A DNA stretch of 64,000 bases, taken from Thalassospira sp. (lineage in GTDB: Bacteria; Pseudomonadota; Alphaproteobacteria; Rhodospirillales; Thalassospiraceae). A program made the position numbers and the translations under genes. The stretch lies in NCBI RefSeq assembly GCF_030690045.1, contig NZ_JAUYHK010000011.1, positions 434,001 to 498,000 of the forward strand. The letters run 5' to 3'. Numbering within the stretch: the stretch's first letter is position 1; each line of letters opens with the position of its first letter. Positions 56,867-64,000 of the stretch are shown here, piece by piece. The notes beneath the pieces are model-generated. The model made no database searches and had not been told where the DNA came from. It was given only the letters and a program-made list of their open reading frames with translations.

Positions 56867-57247
56867 TCACCTCAGGCGCGCATGCCGCCACCCGGTCAGC
56901 GCCAGTAACAGCCAGCCAATGATAAACGCCGTCCCACCCACCGGGGCCACCATGCCAAATGCCGCAATGCCGCTAAAGGCGATGGCATAAAGCGATCCAC
57001 AAAAAAAGACGATGCCCACGACCCATGCCATTGCGGTCCAGCGCAGCAGATGCCCGCCGGGCATGGCACTGTAAAGGGCCGCAACCGCCGTCAGGGCCAC
57101 CGCATGGATCAATTGATAATGTGCGCCCTTTTCCACCAGCCCACGGGCGTAATCCATTTCGACACCGGCCATGCCGTGGGCCGCAAACGCCCCCAGCCCG
57201 ACTGCCATGGCCCCGTTCAGCCCGGCCAGAATTAATGATACGCGCAT
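56867..57247 (-). CDS. DUF423 family membrane protein
   Basis: 126 residues from the ATG at 57247, which has AAAGGA eight bases upstream. Four membrane helices; the signature GLNGAMAVGLGAFAAHGM near the N terminus and FCGSLYAIAF ... GMVAPVGGTAFIIGWL near the C terminus are typical of the DUF423/YgdD family. Function unknown. It converges on rpmG and lies downstream of a Crp-type gene. Confidence 0.9.
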   Translation of the reverse strand: MRVSLILAGLNGAMAVGLGAFAAHGMAGVEMDYARGLVEKGAHYQLIHAVALTAVAALYSAMPGGHLLRWTAMAWVVGIVFFCGSLYAIAFSGIAAFGMVAPVGGTAFIIGWLLLALTGWRHARLR

Positions 57248-57324
57248 GTTTTGATCCTTTGTCATCATCACCGGTTTTCCGGCGATCCTATGGACAAATC
57301 CATGAAAACACCATGATCTGGCGC

Positions 57325-57356
57325 AAAAAAAATGGCCGCGCATTGCAGCGCGGCCA
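57325..57356 (-). terminator. Terminator of the Crp-type gene
   Basis: On the minus strand GGCCGCGC and GCGCGGCC (57334-57355) pair around a six-base loop, followed by eight T. Confidence 0.85.
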
Positions 57357-57487
57357 GTAAACTCTCTTGGGGGAGATGTGCCCAGCCTCATAAAGGGCCA
57401 AACAACATCCCCCTTATAGAAACCCGGGGCGCAAACGCCTGTGACAACCGTCACAACAGGCTGAAAAAACACCGAATTTGCCAAAAA

Positions 57488-58219
57488 TCAGTCAAACCCG
57501 TGCGACAAAATCGCTTCCAGCCGCTGCAAATCGGGAACATGCAGGCCCTTTTCGGTTTTTATGACCAGTTTCTGACGGCTCAGACTGCCCAGCACACGGG
57601 CAACTGTTTCGCGTGAGGTGCTGACGCGCCCGGCAATATCGGAATGCACCGGCACGGGTGAAATCATGGCACTGCCATCGGGTCGTTCTGCCTGTTGCGC
57701 ACAGCGCAGAATTTCGGCAACCACCCGTTCATTGGCCCCCAGCGTGCTGACATCGACAATGCGCCGGGTCGAACTGCGCACAATGCGCGCCAGTTCCTGA
57801 ATAACCCGCCACGCCACCGTTGGATGTTCCTTGATCACGGTCTCAAAACTGGCCGGGCTCAGCACACCGACCTCGGTCAGGCCGACAGCCAGAACACAGG
57901 CTGATCGCGGCTGGCCGTCAATCGCGGCCAGATGCCCGACGCAGCCACCAGTATCAATTTCTTCCAGCGTGACTTCGCGGCCCGAAATCGAATAATTGAC
58001 CACCCGCACCTTGCCCGACAAAATCAGAAAAACGTCCGAACTGTCCGATTCCGGTTCGATGATTTCCATCCCGGATTGGAATTTGCGACGTCGCACATGC
58101 CGGTTCACATCGGCCAGCTCACATTCATTCAGATCGGATAAAATTCCGACCACAGATAACCCCAACATCTTCCCCGGCTTTTCAGTTGTTTGGTCTTGTT
58201 TTTGTTTTTCGTTCCCCAT
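57488..58219 (-). CDS. Crp/Fnr family transcriptional regulator
   Basis: 243 residues from the ATG at 58219; longer forms starting up to 58279 lack support. Cyclic-nucleotide-binding-type fold (FLILSGKVRVVNYSISGREVTLEEIDTGGCVGHLAAIDGQPRSACVLAV) and a C-terminal winged helix (SDIAGRVSTSRETVARVLGSLSRQKLV). No Cys cluster for an FeS centre, so it is not Fnr-like in sensing oxygen. It has its own terminator. Divergent from an alpha/beta hydrolase gene. Confidence 0.92.
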   Translation of the reverse strand: MGNEKQKQDQTTEKPGKMLGLSVVGILSDLNECELADVNRHVRRRKFQSGMEIIEPESDSSDVFLILSGKVRVVNYSISGREVTLEEIDTGGCVGHLAAIDGQPRSACVLAVGLTEVGVLSPASFETVIKEHPTVAWRVIQELARIVRSSTRRIVDVSTLGANERVVAEILRCAQQAERPDGSAMISPVPVHSDIAGRVSTSRETVARVLGSLSRQKLVIKTEKGLHVPDLQRLEAILSHGFD

Positions 58220-58341
58220 GATCGCACCAACATACGCAAAACCACGCAAGCTGACAATCGCAACCACAGATGCCAACAAGGTAAAAGCATGTTATGGTCC
58301 TATGAGACAGATATCTGACGCCACCGCACAGGAGGCCTGCC

Positions 58342-59178
58342 ATGACACCTCAACTGGAAATATTTCGTCGCAACCCAACCGGGAAAAGCAATTGCAAGGC
58401 CCCGGTCGTGCTGGTCCACGGGGCCTTTACCGGCGCATGGTGCTGGAACGAACATTTTCTCAGTTATTTTGCCGATCAGGGATTTGAAACCGTTTCCTTT
58501 TCCCTGCGCGGTCATGGCGGCAGCGGCGGGCGCGAATCGCGCAATCATGCCTCTATTGACGATTATGTCGCCGATCTGGAAACCGTTGTCGAAACACTGG
58601 GACAGGAACCCATCCTGATCGGTCATTCGATGGGCGGTTATATCGTTCAGAAATATCTGGAAACCCACCATGCACGGGCTGCGGTCCTGATGGCATCCGT
58701 GCCGCCCGAAGGCTTGATCGCCAGCAATGCGATGATGGCGATGTCGAATCCCGATCTGTATTTGCAGATGTTCTGGCTTCAGGCAATTGGCCCCCATACC
58801 CTTTTGCGCGAAAAACTGGGCCGGGCGATGTTATCGGCCGATGTCGCATCGGATGACGGCATGATCTATTTTGGCCGCCTTGAAACCGAAAGCCACCGCG
58901 CCCTGATGGATATGATGGGAACCAACCCGGTTTTCCTGTCCCCCACCGATGTCCCGCCGATGTTGGTTTTGGGGGCGCGCAATGACGAAATCATCCCCAG
59001 TGAACTGGTCCACACCACGGCCCTGCGCTATCATGCCGATTGTCTGATTCTGGATGATATCGCGCACGCCATGATGCTTGATACCAACTGGCAACAGGCC
59101 GCCGATGCCGTAATTGACTGGCTGCATGTCAATGTCGCGGACAAAAGCAAAACAGCAGGCAAACAATCCGCCGCCTGA
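58342..59178 (+). CDS. Alpha/beta hydrolase
   Basis: 278 residues. Oxyanion segment VLVHGAFTGAWCW, nucleophile elbow GHSMGG (Ser), Asp in LVLGARNDEIIP and His in DDIAHAMMLD. A GGAGG ribosome binding site lies eight bases upstream. A small esterase or lipase-like enzyme of unknown substrate; no signal peptide, so it is cytoplasmic. Confidence 0.93.
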   Translation: MTPQLEIFRRNPTGKSNCKAPVVLVHGAFTGAWCWNEHFLSYFADQGFETVSFSLRGHGGSGGRESRNHASIDDYVADLETVVETLGQEPILIGHSMGGYIVQKYLETHHARAAVLMASVPPEGLIASNAMMAMSNPDLYLQMFWLQAIGPHTLLREKLGRAMLSADVASDDGMIYFGRLETESHRALMDMMGTNPVFLSPTDVPPMLVLGARNDEIIPSELVHTTALRYHADCLILDDIAHAMMLDTNWQQAADAVIDWLHVNVADKSKTAGKQSAA

Positions 59179-59288
59179 ACCGCGATGATGCTGCCTCATT
59201 TGCACCCCAAACCTGCGTAAAACAGGATGGCAGGCAATGTTCCCGTATCACGGGAACAAAGAACAATACTGACATAAGGTGGGCTTCG

Positions 59289-61061
59289 ATGACAAACTCA
59301 GGATATCCCCTTGCGATGCGGCTTGCCGTAACCATAAGTGCGATCATGGCATTTGGCCCGGCGGTATCGGCCCAACAAACGACAGATGCCATATCCCCCG
59401 AAAGCACAACCGGCCTGGCACAACGCACCGATGCCGTGCGCGCCCAAAACTGGATGATCAGCACCGCCAATCCGCTGGCGTCACAGGCCGGGGCGAATGT
59501 TTTGTCGCGGGGCGGCAATGCGATTGATGCGATGGTCGCCGTACAGGCCATGCTCGGGCTGGTGGAACCACAATCATCGGGCCTCGGCGGCGGCGCCTTT
59601 CTGGTTTATTACGATGCCCGCACCGGCACCCTGACCACGCTGGATGGCCGCGAAACCGCCCCGATGGCGGCAACCGACACCCTGTTTCAAACCGCCAGCG
59701 GCGAGGCGATGAAATTTTATGATGCCGTGGTTGGTGGCCGGTCGGTCGGAACACCGGGCACCCCGATGCTGATGGCGACCGCCCATCAGAAATGGGGGCA
59801 GATGCAATGGCAAAACCTCCTGGCCCCGGCGATTGAACGGGCCGAACTGGGCTTTTCCGTTTCACCGCGTCTGGCCGGGCTGATTGCCAATGATGTGGAT
59901 CGCCTTAAAACCGACCCGGCGGCGGCATCCTATTTTCTCGGTGCGGATGGCAATCCCTTGCCCGCCGGAACATTGCTGCACAATCCGGACTATGCCGCGA
60001 CCCTGCGCGATCTGGCGCAAAATGGTGTCGATGCCTTTTATCACGGTGACATCGCCCATGCGATTGCCGCCAAGGTTCAGGGCGCAACCGGCAATCCCGG
60101 CCTTTTGGCAACAGATGATCTGGCCGGTTATCAGGTGATCGAACGTCAACCGGTCTGTGCATCCTATCGCGCCCATGAGGTTTGCGGCATGGGTCCGCCG
60201 TCATCAGGCGGTCTGACCGTCGGTCAAATTCTGGGCCTGATCGAACCTTATGACATTGCCGGAATGGGGCCGGATTCCGTCGATAGCTGGCGGCTGATCG
60301 GCGATGCCTCGCGCCTTGCCTTTGCCGACCGGGGCCGTTACATCGCCGACAGCGATTTTGTCGATGTGCCGGTGCGCGGGCTTCTGGACCCGGATTATCT
60401 TGCCGACCGGGCCAGGTTGCTCGATCGCACCACTACTCTGCCCGATGCCCAACCGGGCAACCCGCCCCGAACCCATGCTGCGCGATTTGCCGATGACACC
60501 TCCATCGAATTTCCCAGCACCAGCCATTTTTCGATTGTCGATGACTGGGGCAATGTTGTTTCCATGACCACCACCATTGAAAACGGGTTTGGCTCGCGGT
60601 TGATGGTGCGGGGATTTTTGCTCAATAACGAACTGACCGATTTTTCGTTTGAAAGCCATGCCGATGGCGTGCCCGTCGCCAACCGGGTCGAACCGGGCAA
60701 ACGCCCGCGATCTTCGATGGCCCCGACCATCGTGATGAAGGATGGCAAACCGGTCATTGCCGCCGGGTCGCCGGGTGGATCGCGCATTATCGGCTATGTC
60801 GCGCAATCGCTGATCGCGATGATCGACTGGCAGATGGACCCGCAACAGGCCATCAACCAGCCACGCCGGGTCAACCGTTTTGGCCCCTACGATCTGGAGG
60901 CAGGCACCCCGGATGTTGACCTTGCCCCGAAACTGGCCGCGATGGGTTTTAAAACCAATGTCACGGACCTTAATTCGGGCCTGCATATCATCGAAATCAC
61001 CGAAAACGGCCTGATCGGCGGGGCCGATCCACGGCGCGAAGGTCTGGTGATCGGGGAATGA
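59289..61061 (+). CDS. ggt: Gamma-glutamyltransferase
   Basis: 590 residues. Signal peptide ending after AVSA near residue 32 (export to the periplasm). The precursor is expected to self-cleave before Thr 411, which starts the segment TSHFSIVDDWGN; most relatives have TTHFSVVD here, so the second Thr is a Ser. Other family motifs: GGGAFLVYYDARTG, GSRLMVRGFLLNNELTDF, RPRSSMAPTIV and GSPGGSRIIGY. It splits gamma-glutamyl bonds of glutathione and peptides. It could supply gamma-glutamyl-type substrates, but the GS-like operon lies 47 kb away. Confidence 0.95.
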   Translation: MTNSGYPLAMRLAVTISAIMAFGPAVSAQQTTDAISPESTTGLAQRTDAVRAQNWMISTANPLASQAGANVLSRGGNAIDAMVAVQAMLGLVEPQSSGLGGGAFLVYYDARTGTLTTLDGRETAPMAATDTLFQTASGEAMKFYDAVVGGRSVGTPGTPMLMATAHQKWGQMQWQNLLAPAIERAELGFSVSPRLAGLIANDVDRLKTDPAAASYFLGADGNPLPAGTLLHNPDYAATLRDLAQNGVDAFYHGDIAHAIAAKVQGATGNPGLLATDDLAGYQVIERQPVCASYRAHEVCGMGPPSSGGLTVGQILGLIEPYDIAGMGPDSVDSWRLIGDASRLAFADRGRYIADSDFVDVPVRGLLDPDYLADRARLLDRTTTLPDAQPGNPPRTHAARFADDTSIEFPSTSHFSIVDDWGNVVSMTTTIENGFGSRLMVRGFLLNNELTDFSFESHADGVPVANRVEPGKRPRSSMAPTIVMKDGKPVIAAGSPGGSRIIGYVAQSLIAMIDWQMDPQQAINQPRRVNRFGPYDLEAGTPDVDLAPKLAAMGFKTNVTDLNSGLHIIEITENGLIGGADPRREGLVIGE

Positions 61062-61079
61062 CATCTTTTGGGTTTTGGG

Positions 61080-61935
61080 TCATTTGGGGCACTCCCCACC
61101 CAAAACCCGCCTTCCCGTAACCACGAAAACCGGACAGCCGCAAAGACCGTAAAGCTCCAATGCCGCCTCCATGATCTTTTGACGGGTTCCGTCTTCCTGC
61201 CTTGATCTCAATGATCTGGTATATTTGCGCCTTGTCATTTCAATGAGCACACCCGATTAATGAAATCAAAAAATCTGGCCTCGCCGACTCGCTTTCAGTA
61301 ATCAATCATGATCCCTGAAAACAACCGCTAAAGTTGCTGCATCACACCCTTCCGCCCCGGAAAACCGCCAAATAACGGCTGTGACAGCCCCCGAATCGCC
61401 AACCCGGCAGGACCGATGCAGACAAGACGGACTACCCCCGTGGGACTTTGGCGAGGCTCCATCAGGGGTACTTGATATGGCGCCCATACCCCCGTCTGCC
61501 TCACAAGCCGCATCCGAAAATGCAGGCTTGGAACTCTTTCCACCGCCGGACCTTCGCCCCGCGTTAACCGAACCCGCCGCAAAATGCCCCCGCTTTCGGG
61601 GCTGTGGCGACAAAGCCGCAATCCAGCCAGGGCCCGCCTTTCCCGTCATCACGGGAACCGGGCAAGACCGGACAAACCTCGTGCCTCCGCCCGCCGGGCA
61701 ACTCGCCCGGCAATGCCGGATGGCTCCCGCCCGATCCGGGCAGACACGGCCAAGCACAAGACGCACCTCGGGCAGCCGTCACCCCAAAACCGCCCTTCCC
61801 GCGAACGCGGAATCCAGACAGCCGCCGGGTATCTGCCAGCTTCGCCAACAGGCCACCTTCGGACCCACCACCCGCTCCAGCCACCCCGGCAATGCCGGAT
61901 GGCTCCCGCCCCGATCCGGGCAGGACTGCCACCGA
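61080..61935. repeat. Mosaic of short degenerate repeats, no gene
   Basis: No credible gene in 61062-62301. Repeated units include CCGGCAATGCCGGATGGCTC at about 61708 and 61887, each followed by a CCCGATCCGGGCAG-type hairpin and CAAGACGCA; a unit CCAAAACC(C)GCC-TTCCCG ... ACAGCCG appears near 61100 and 61784; and TTCCCG-NNN-CGGGAA-type inverted pieces near 61645. The long reading frames that cross the region on several frames have no ribosome binding site and look like chance. Confidence 0.6.
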
Positions 61936-62166
61936 CAAGACGCAACTCGGGCGTCTTGACAAATGGCCGGGTTAGCGGACCCGCGCAGGGCCACCGTAAT
62001 GACTTTTCCACCTGCCGGTCGTGATCCTGCGGGGTCGCCTTTCGATCTGTCTGTCAATGTATCGCTGCATCATCATTTCTTTCCTCTGGCCCAAACGCAA
62101 AAACCCGCAAAGCATAAGGCTTTGCGGGTTTCGGTCCGGGCGGATTTATCCCCTTGACTTTTCTGT
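61936..62166. repeat. Dispersed structured repeat, copy B
   Basis: Matches 40416-40650 over its whole length. Hairpin CAAGACGC ... GCGTCTTG (61936-61958), TGGCCGGGTTA, the block GTATCGCTGCATCATC, CAAACGCAAAAACCCGC, and the terminal hairpin (62101-62113 with 62119-62131; loop ATAAG instead of ATCAC) followed by CGGTCCGGGCGG. Stem sequences are kept while loops and linkers vary. Confidence 0.75.
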
Positions 62167-62301
62167 TATGCCACAGTGAAAAGAACAAAGCAAGAATTTT
62201 TTCAAAAAATCTGAAAAAACTTTGTATGTGTGCCGCCGCTCGATCTAAAATACTTTAAAACCAATAAGTTGACGGGCCAAGCATATCCCGGCCCGTTTTG
62301 C

Positions 62302-62985
62302 CTATCGGTTCAACCAGCCCGCCAGCAGATCATGCAAATGATCATGATCCCGCGCCACATAATGCGCCCCGGCCCCCTGCAAAATTTCCGCCGGGGTCAG
62401 GTCAACAAGGCCAATCACGGTTGCCCCCGACGCCACCCCGGCCGTCACCCCCGCCACACTGTCGTCAATCACAACGCAATCTTCAATCGCGACCCCGATC
62501 CTTTCCGCTGCCAACAAAAAAACATCCGGGGCGGGTTTGGGATTGGGAACATCCCGCGCCGAACAAATCCGCCCGGCAAAGCGATCATATAACCCAACCT
62601 TGCCAAGGGACACTTTCATCTTGTCATGCGGGCCGTTGCTGCCGACCGCCATCGGAATTCCGTTCGCATCAAGCATATCAAGCAGTACCGGCAGGTCGGC
62701 AATCGGTTGCAGGTCACGCTCGAACGCGGCAAAAGTCCGGGTGTAACATTCATCCACCCAGCCATCGGGCAGGATCACACCAAATTTCTCGGCGATCGTG
62801 GGGGCAACAAGGGCAAGCGTCCCCCCGATGAAAAGATCGTGGGTTTCCCGGGCCGTTACGTTGCATCCGTTCTGGCGCAAAAGATCAACCATAACCTGAT
62901 TGGCGAGATTTTCCGTATCAACCAGCACACCGTCGCAATCAAAAATCACACCACGCACTACCGGTTTTACCACTGCAACATCCAT
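62302..62985 (-). CDS. HAD-family phosphatase (phosphoglycolate/sugar-phosphate type)
   Basis: 227 residues from the ATG at 62985 (AAGGAAA upstream). HAD motif I FDCDGVLVDTE, motif II AVGSNGPHDK, the Lys region and motif IV VIDDSVAGVTAG. The cap domain sits between motifs I and II. The subfamily resembles beta-phosphoglucomutase-like and phosphoglycolate phosphatase-like enzymes; the substrate is not known. It lies 11 bp after the ArsC/Spx-like gene. Confidence 0.9.
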   Translation of the reverse strand: MDVAVVKPVVRGVIFDCDGVLVDTENLANQVMVDLLRQNGCNVTARETHDLFIGGTLALVAPTIAEKFGVILPDGWVDECYTRTFAAFERDLQPIADLPVLLDMLDANGIPMAVGSNGPHDKMKVSLGKVGLYDRFAGRICSARDVPNPKPAPDVFLLAAERIGVAIEDCVVIDDSVAGVTAGVASGATVIGLVDLTPAEILQGAGAHYVARDHDHLHDLLAGWLNR

Positions 62986-62996
62986 TCCGATTTTCC

Positions 62997-63353
62997 TTAC
63001 AATCCGGCCAGTTTCGACCATTTTCCATCATCCCAACCCACAACCCGCACCGATCCAAAATCCACCACCGGGCGTTTGATCACGGTCGGATTCGCCGCCA
63101 GAACCGCCGCCGCAGCCTGCGCATCCCCCTGCTCCAGCACCGCCTTGTCGGCATCCGACAGGTTCCGGTAACTCGGCCCGCGCCGATTGATCAGAACCGC
63201 CCCGCCAACCTCGTCCAGCCACCCGGCAATCACCGCGGGCGTTATGCCATCGACACGAAAATCATGAAAACGATGCTCCACCCCTTCGGCCTCAAACCAT
63301 TTCAACGCCTTGCGCACCGTGTCGCAGTTTTTGATGCCGTAAATCGTGATCAT
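62997..63353 (-). CDS. ArsC/Spx-family protein (YffB type)
   Basis: 118 residues from the ATG at 63353, which has AGGAAAG; longer forms are rejected. ITIYGIKNCDTVRKALKWFEAEGVEHRFHDFR is the thioredoxin-like start with a single Cys in NCDTVRKA, and the C-terminal VVDFGSVRVVGWDDGKW ends the family. Closest to YffB/Spx-type reductases that use glutathione; it need not act on arsenate. It precedes the HAD gene in one unit. Confidence 0.88.
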   Translation of the reverse strand: MITIYGIKNCDTVRKALKWFEAEGVEHRFHDFRVDGITPAVIAGWLDEVGGAVLINRRGPSYRNLSDADKAVLEQGDAQAAAAVLAANPTVIKRPVVDFGSVRVVGWDDGKWSKLAGL

Positions 63354-63510
63354 GAACTTTCCTGTATTTGCTTCGTGCTTGCTTCTGCGGGGCAGCCATG
63401 CCGATCCGCTACCGGACGATGTTTGCACACCAGACGAGGAAGATATATAAAGACCCCGCTTTGAAAACGGCAACCCCGTGATAACGAAACAGTTTCAGGA
63501 ACCGCACTAT

Positions 63511-64000
63511 ATGACTGTCAACCGCCGCATTTCCATCGCCCCGATGATGGACTGGACGGACCGGCATGATCGCTATTTTTTGCGGCTGATCAGTCGGCAG
63601 GCGGTGCTTTATACCGAAATGGTGACGACCGGGGCCATCCTGTTTGGCGGGGCGGAACGGCATTTGCGGTTTGATGCCGCCGAACATCCCGTTGCCCTGC
63701 AACTGGGTGGCAGCAACCCCGATGATCTGGCCCGCGCCTGCGATAGTGCCAATCATTTTGCCTATGATGAAATCAACCTGAATTGCGGCTGCCCGTCCGA
63801 CCGGGTGCAAAATGGCGCCTTCGGCGCCTGCCTGATGGCAGAACCGCATACCGTGGCCGATTGCATCCGGGCAATGATCGCCGCAAGCACCGCCCCGGTA
63901 ACGGTAAAAAACCGCATCGGCATTGATGATCAGGAAGATTACCCGTCGTTAAAACGCTTTGTCGAAACCGTGGCCGATGCCGGATGCAAAACCTTTATCA
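63511..64000 (+). CDS. dusA: tRNA-dihydrouridine synthase, N-terminal part
   Basis: The first 163 residues are in the window; the gene runs off the right edge. N terminus SIAPMMDWTDRHDRYFLRLIS (FMN-binding barrel start), Lys region, EINLNCGCPSDRVQNGAFGACLM with the catalytic Cys, and VKNRIGIDDQEDY, all as in DusA. It reduces uridines in the D-loop of tRNA. AGGAACC lies nine bases before the ATG. Confidence 0.95.
   Translation, partial: MTVNRRISIAPMMDWTDRHDRYFLRLISRQAVLYTEMVTTGAILFGGAERHLRFDAAEHPVALQLGGSNPDDLARACDSANHFAYDEINLNCGCPSDRVQNGAFGACLMAEPHTVADCIRAMIAASTAPVTVKNRIGIDDQEDYPSLKRFVETVADAGCKTFI

Noticed and set aside
59289-61061. Gamma-glutamyltransferase as a member of the gamma-glutamylation pathway at 7-16 kb
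   Set aside because: It is exported and located 47 kb away, and no copy of the paired palindromes precedes it.
61381-61959. A 192-residue reading frame and others in the region 61.3-62.0 kb
   Set aside because: Overlapping open frames occur on both strands because of GC-rich repeats; compositions are rich in Pro, Arg and Ser with no start signal.

Overview
The window looks like chromosomal DNA of a free-living alphaproteobacterium, most likely an aquatic member of the Rhodospirillales (a Thalassospira-like organism is my guess, not a measurement). The reasons are a moderately high GC content, a housekeeping run in the order gatC-gatA-gatB, ruvX, pyrB-pyrC, plsY, dprA, topA, rnr, DUF983, S41 peptidase, rpmG, abundant small-molecule transporters including a TRAP system, and many AAGG/GGAG ribosome binding sites.

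Layout. 1-7.4 kb: a BMP-type (nucleoside/purine) ABC importer on the minus strand, divergent from a secreted UshA-type 5'-nucleotidase and a PsuK-like sugar/nucleoside kinase; together they read as a nucleotide scavenging locus. 7.4-16.9 kb: a minus-strand catabolic locus of glutamine amidotransferase, iron alcohol dehydrogenase, aldehyde dehydrogenase, glutamine-synthetase-like ligase and a TRAP importer, divergent from an RpiR regulator. I infer a gamma-glutamylation pathway for an amino alcohol, co-regulated through four matching 18-bp palindromes placed in pairs in the two promoter regions. 16.9-20.7 kb: a stand-alone Lrp-type ligand domain, a CigR-like protein, tRNA-Ser(GCU), a small conserved-looking protein, an MFS transporter and a GlxA-type regulator. 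20.9-22.3 kb: a decayed accessory patch with two remnants of one IS5-like transposase bracketing a frameshifted HlyD tail and an AT-rich membrane gene. 22.3-27.7 kb: a 562-residue unknown protein and pqiABC. 27.8-33.3 kb: argP/argO pair, thymidine kinase, PfpI-like and HMA proteins, Fsr-type efflux pump with AraC regulator.

33.4-37.4 kb: gatCAB and ruvX. 37.5-41.6 kb: a VOC protein, an ArsR/quinone oxidoreductase/monooxygenase unit with two near-identical operators, and an AEC transporter. 41.7-44.7 kb: pyrB, a pyrC-like gene lacking the dihydroorotase metal ligands, and plsY. 44.7-46.9 kb: a three-gene cassette of unknown function, one member with a possible PD-(D/E)xK nuclease signature, flanked by an imperfect direct repeat. 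46.9-56.8 kb: dprA, topA, rnr, an Hpt/pseudo-receiver protein, DUF983, S41 lipoprotein and rpmG. 56.8-64 kb: DUF423, Crp-family regulator, alpha/beta hydrolase, gamma-glutamyltransferase, a 1.2-kb repeat-rich stretch without genes, a HAD phosphatase, an ArsC/Spx-like protein and the start of dusA.

The most unusual items are the shared palindromes of the catabolic locus, the plsY-dprA cassette, a roughly 235-bp structured repeat present at both 40.4 and 61.9 kb, the pseudo-dihydroorotase, and the IS-bracketed patch. All functions are read from sequence motifs and gene context; no database search was run.
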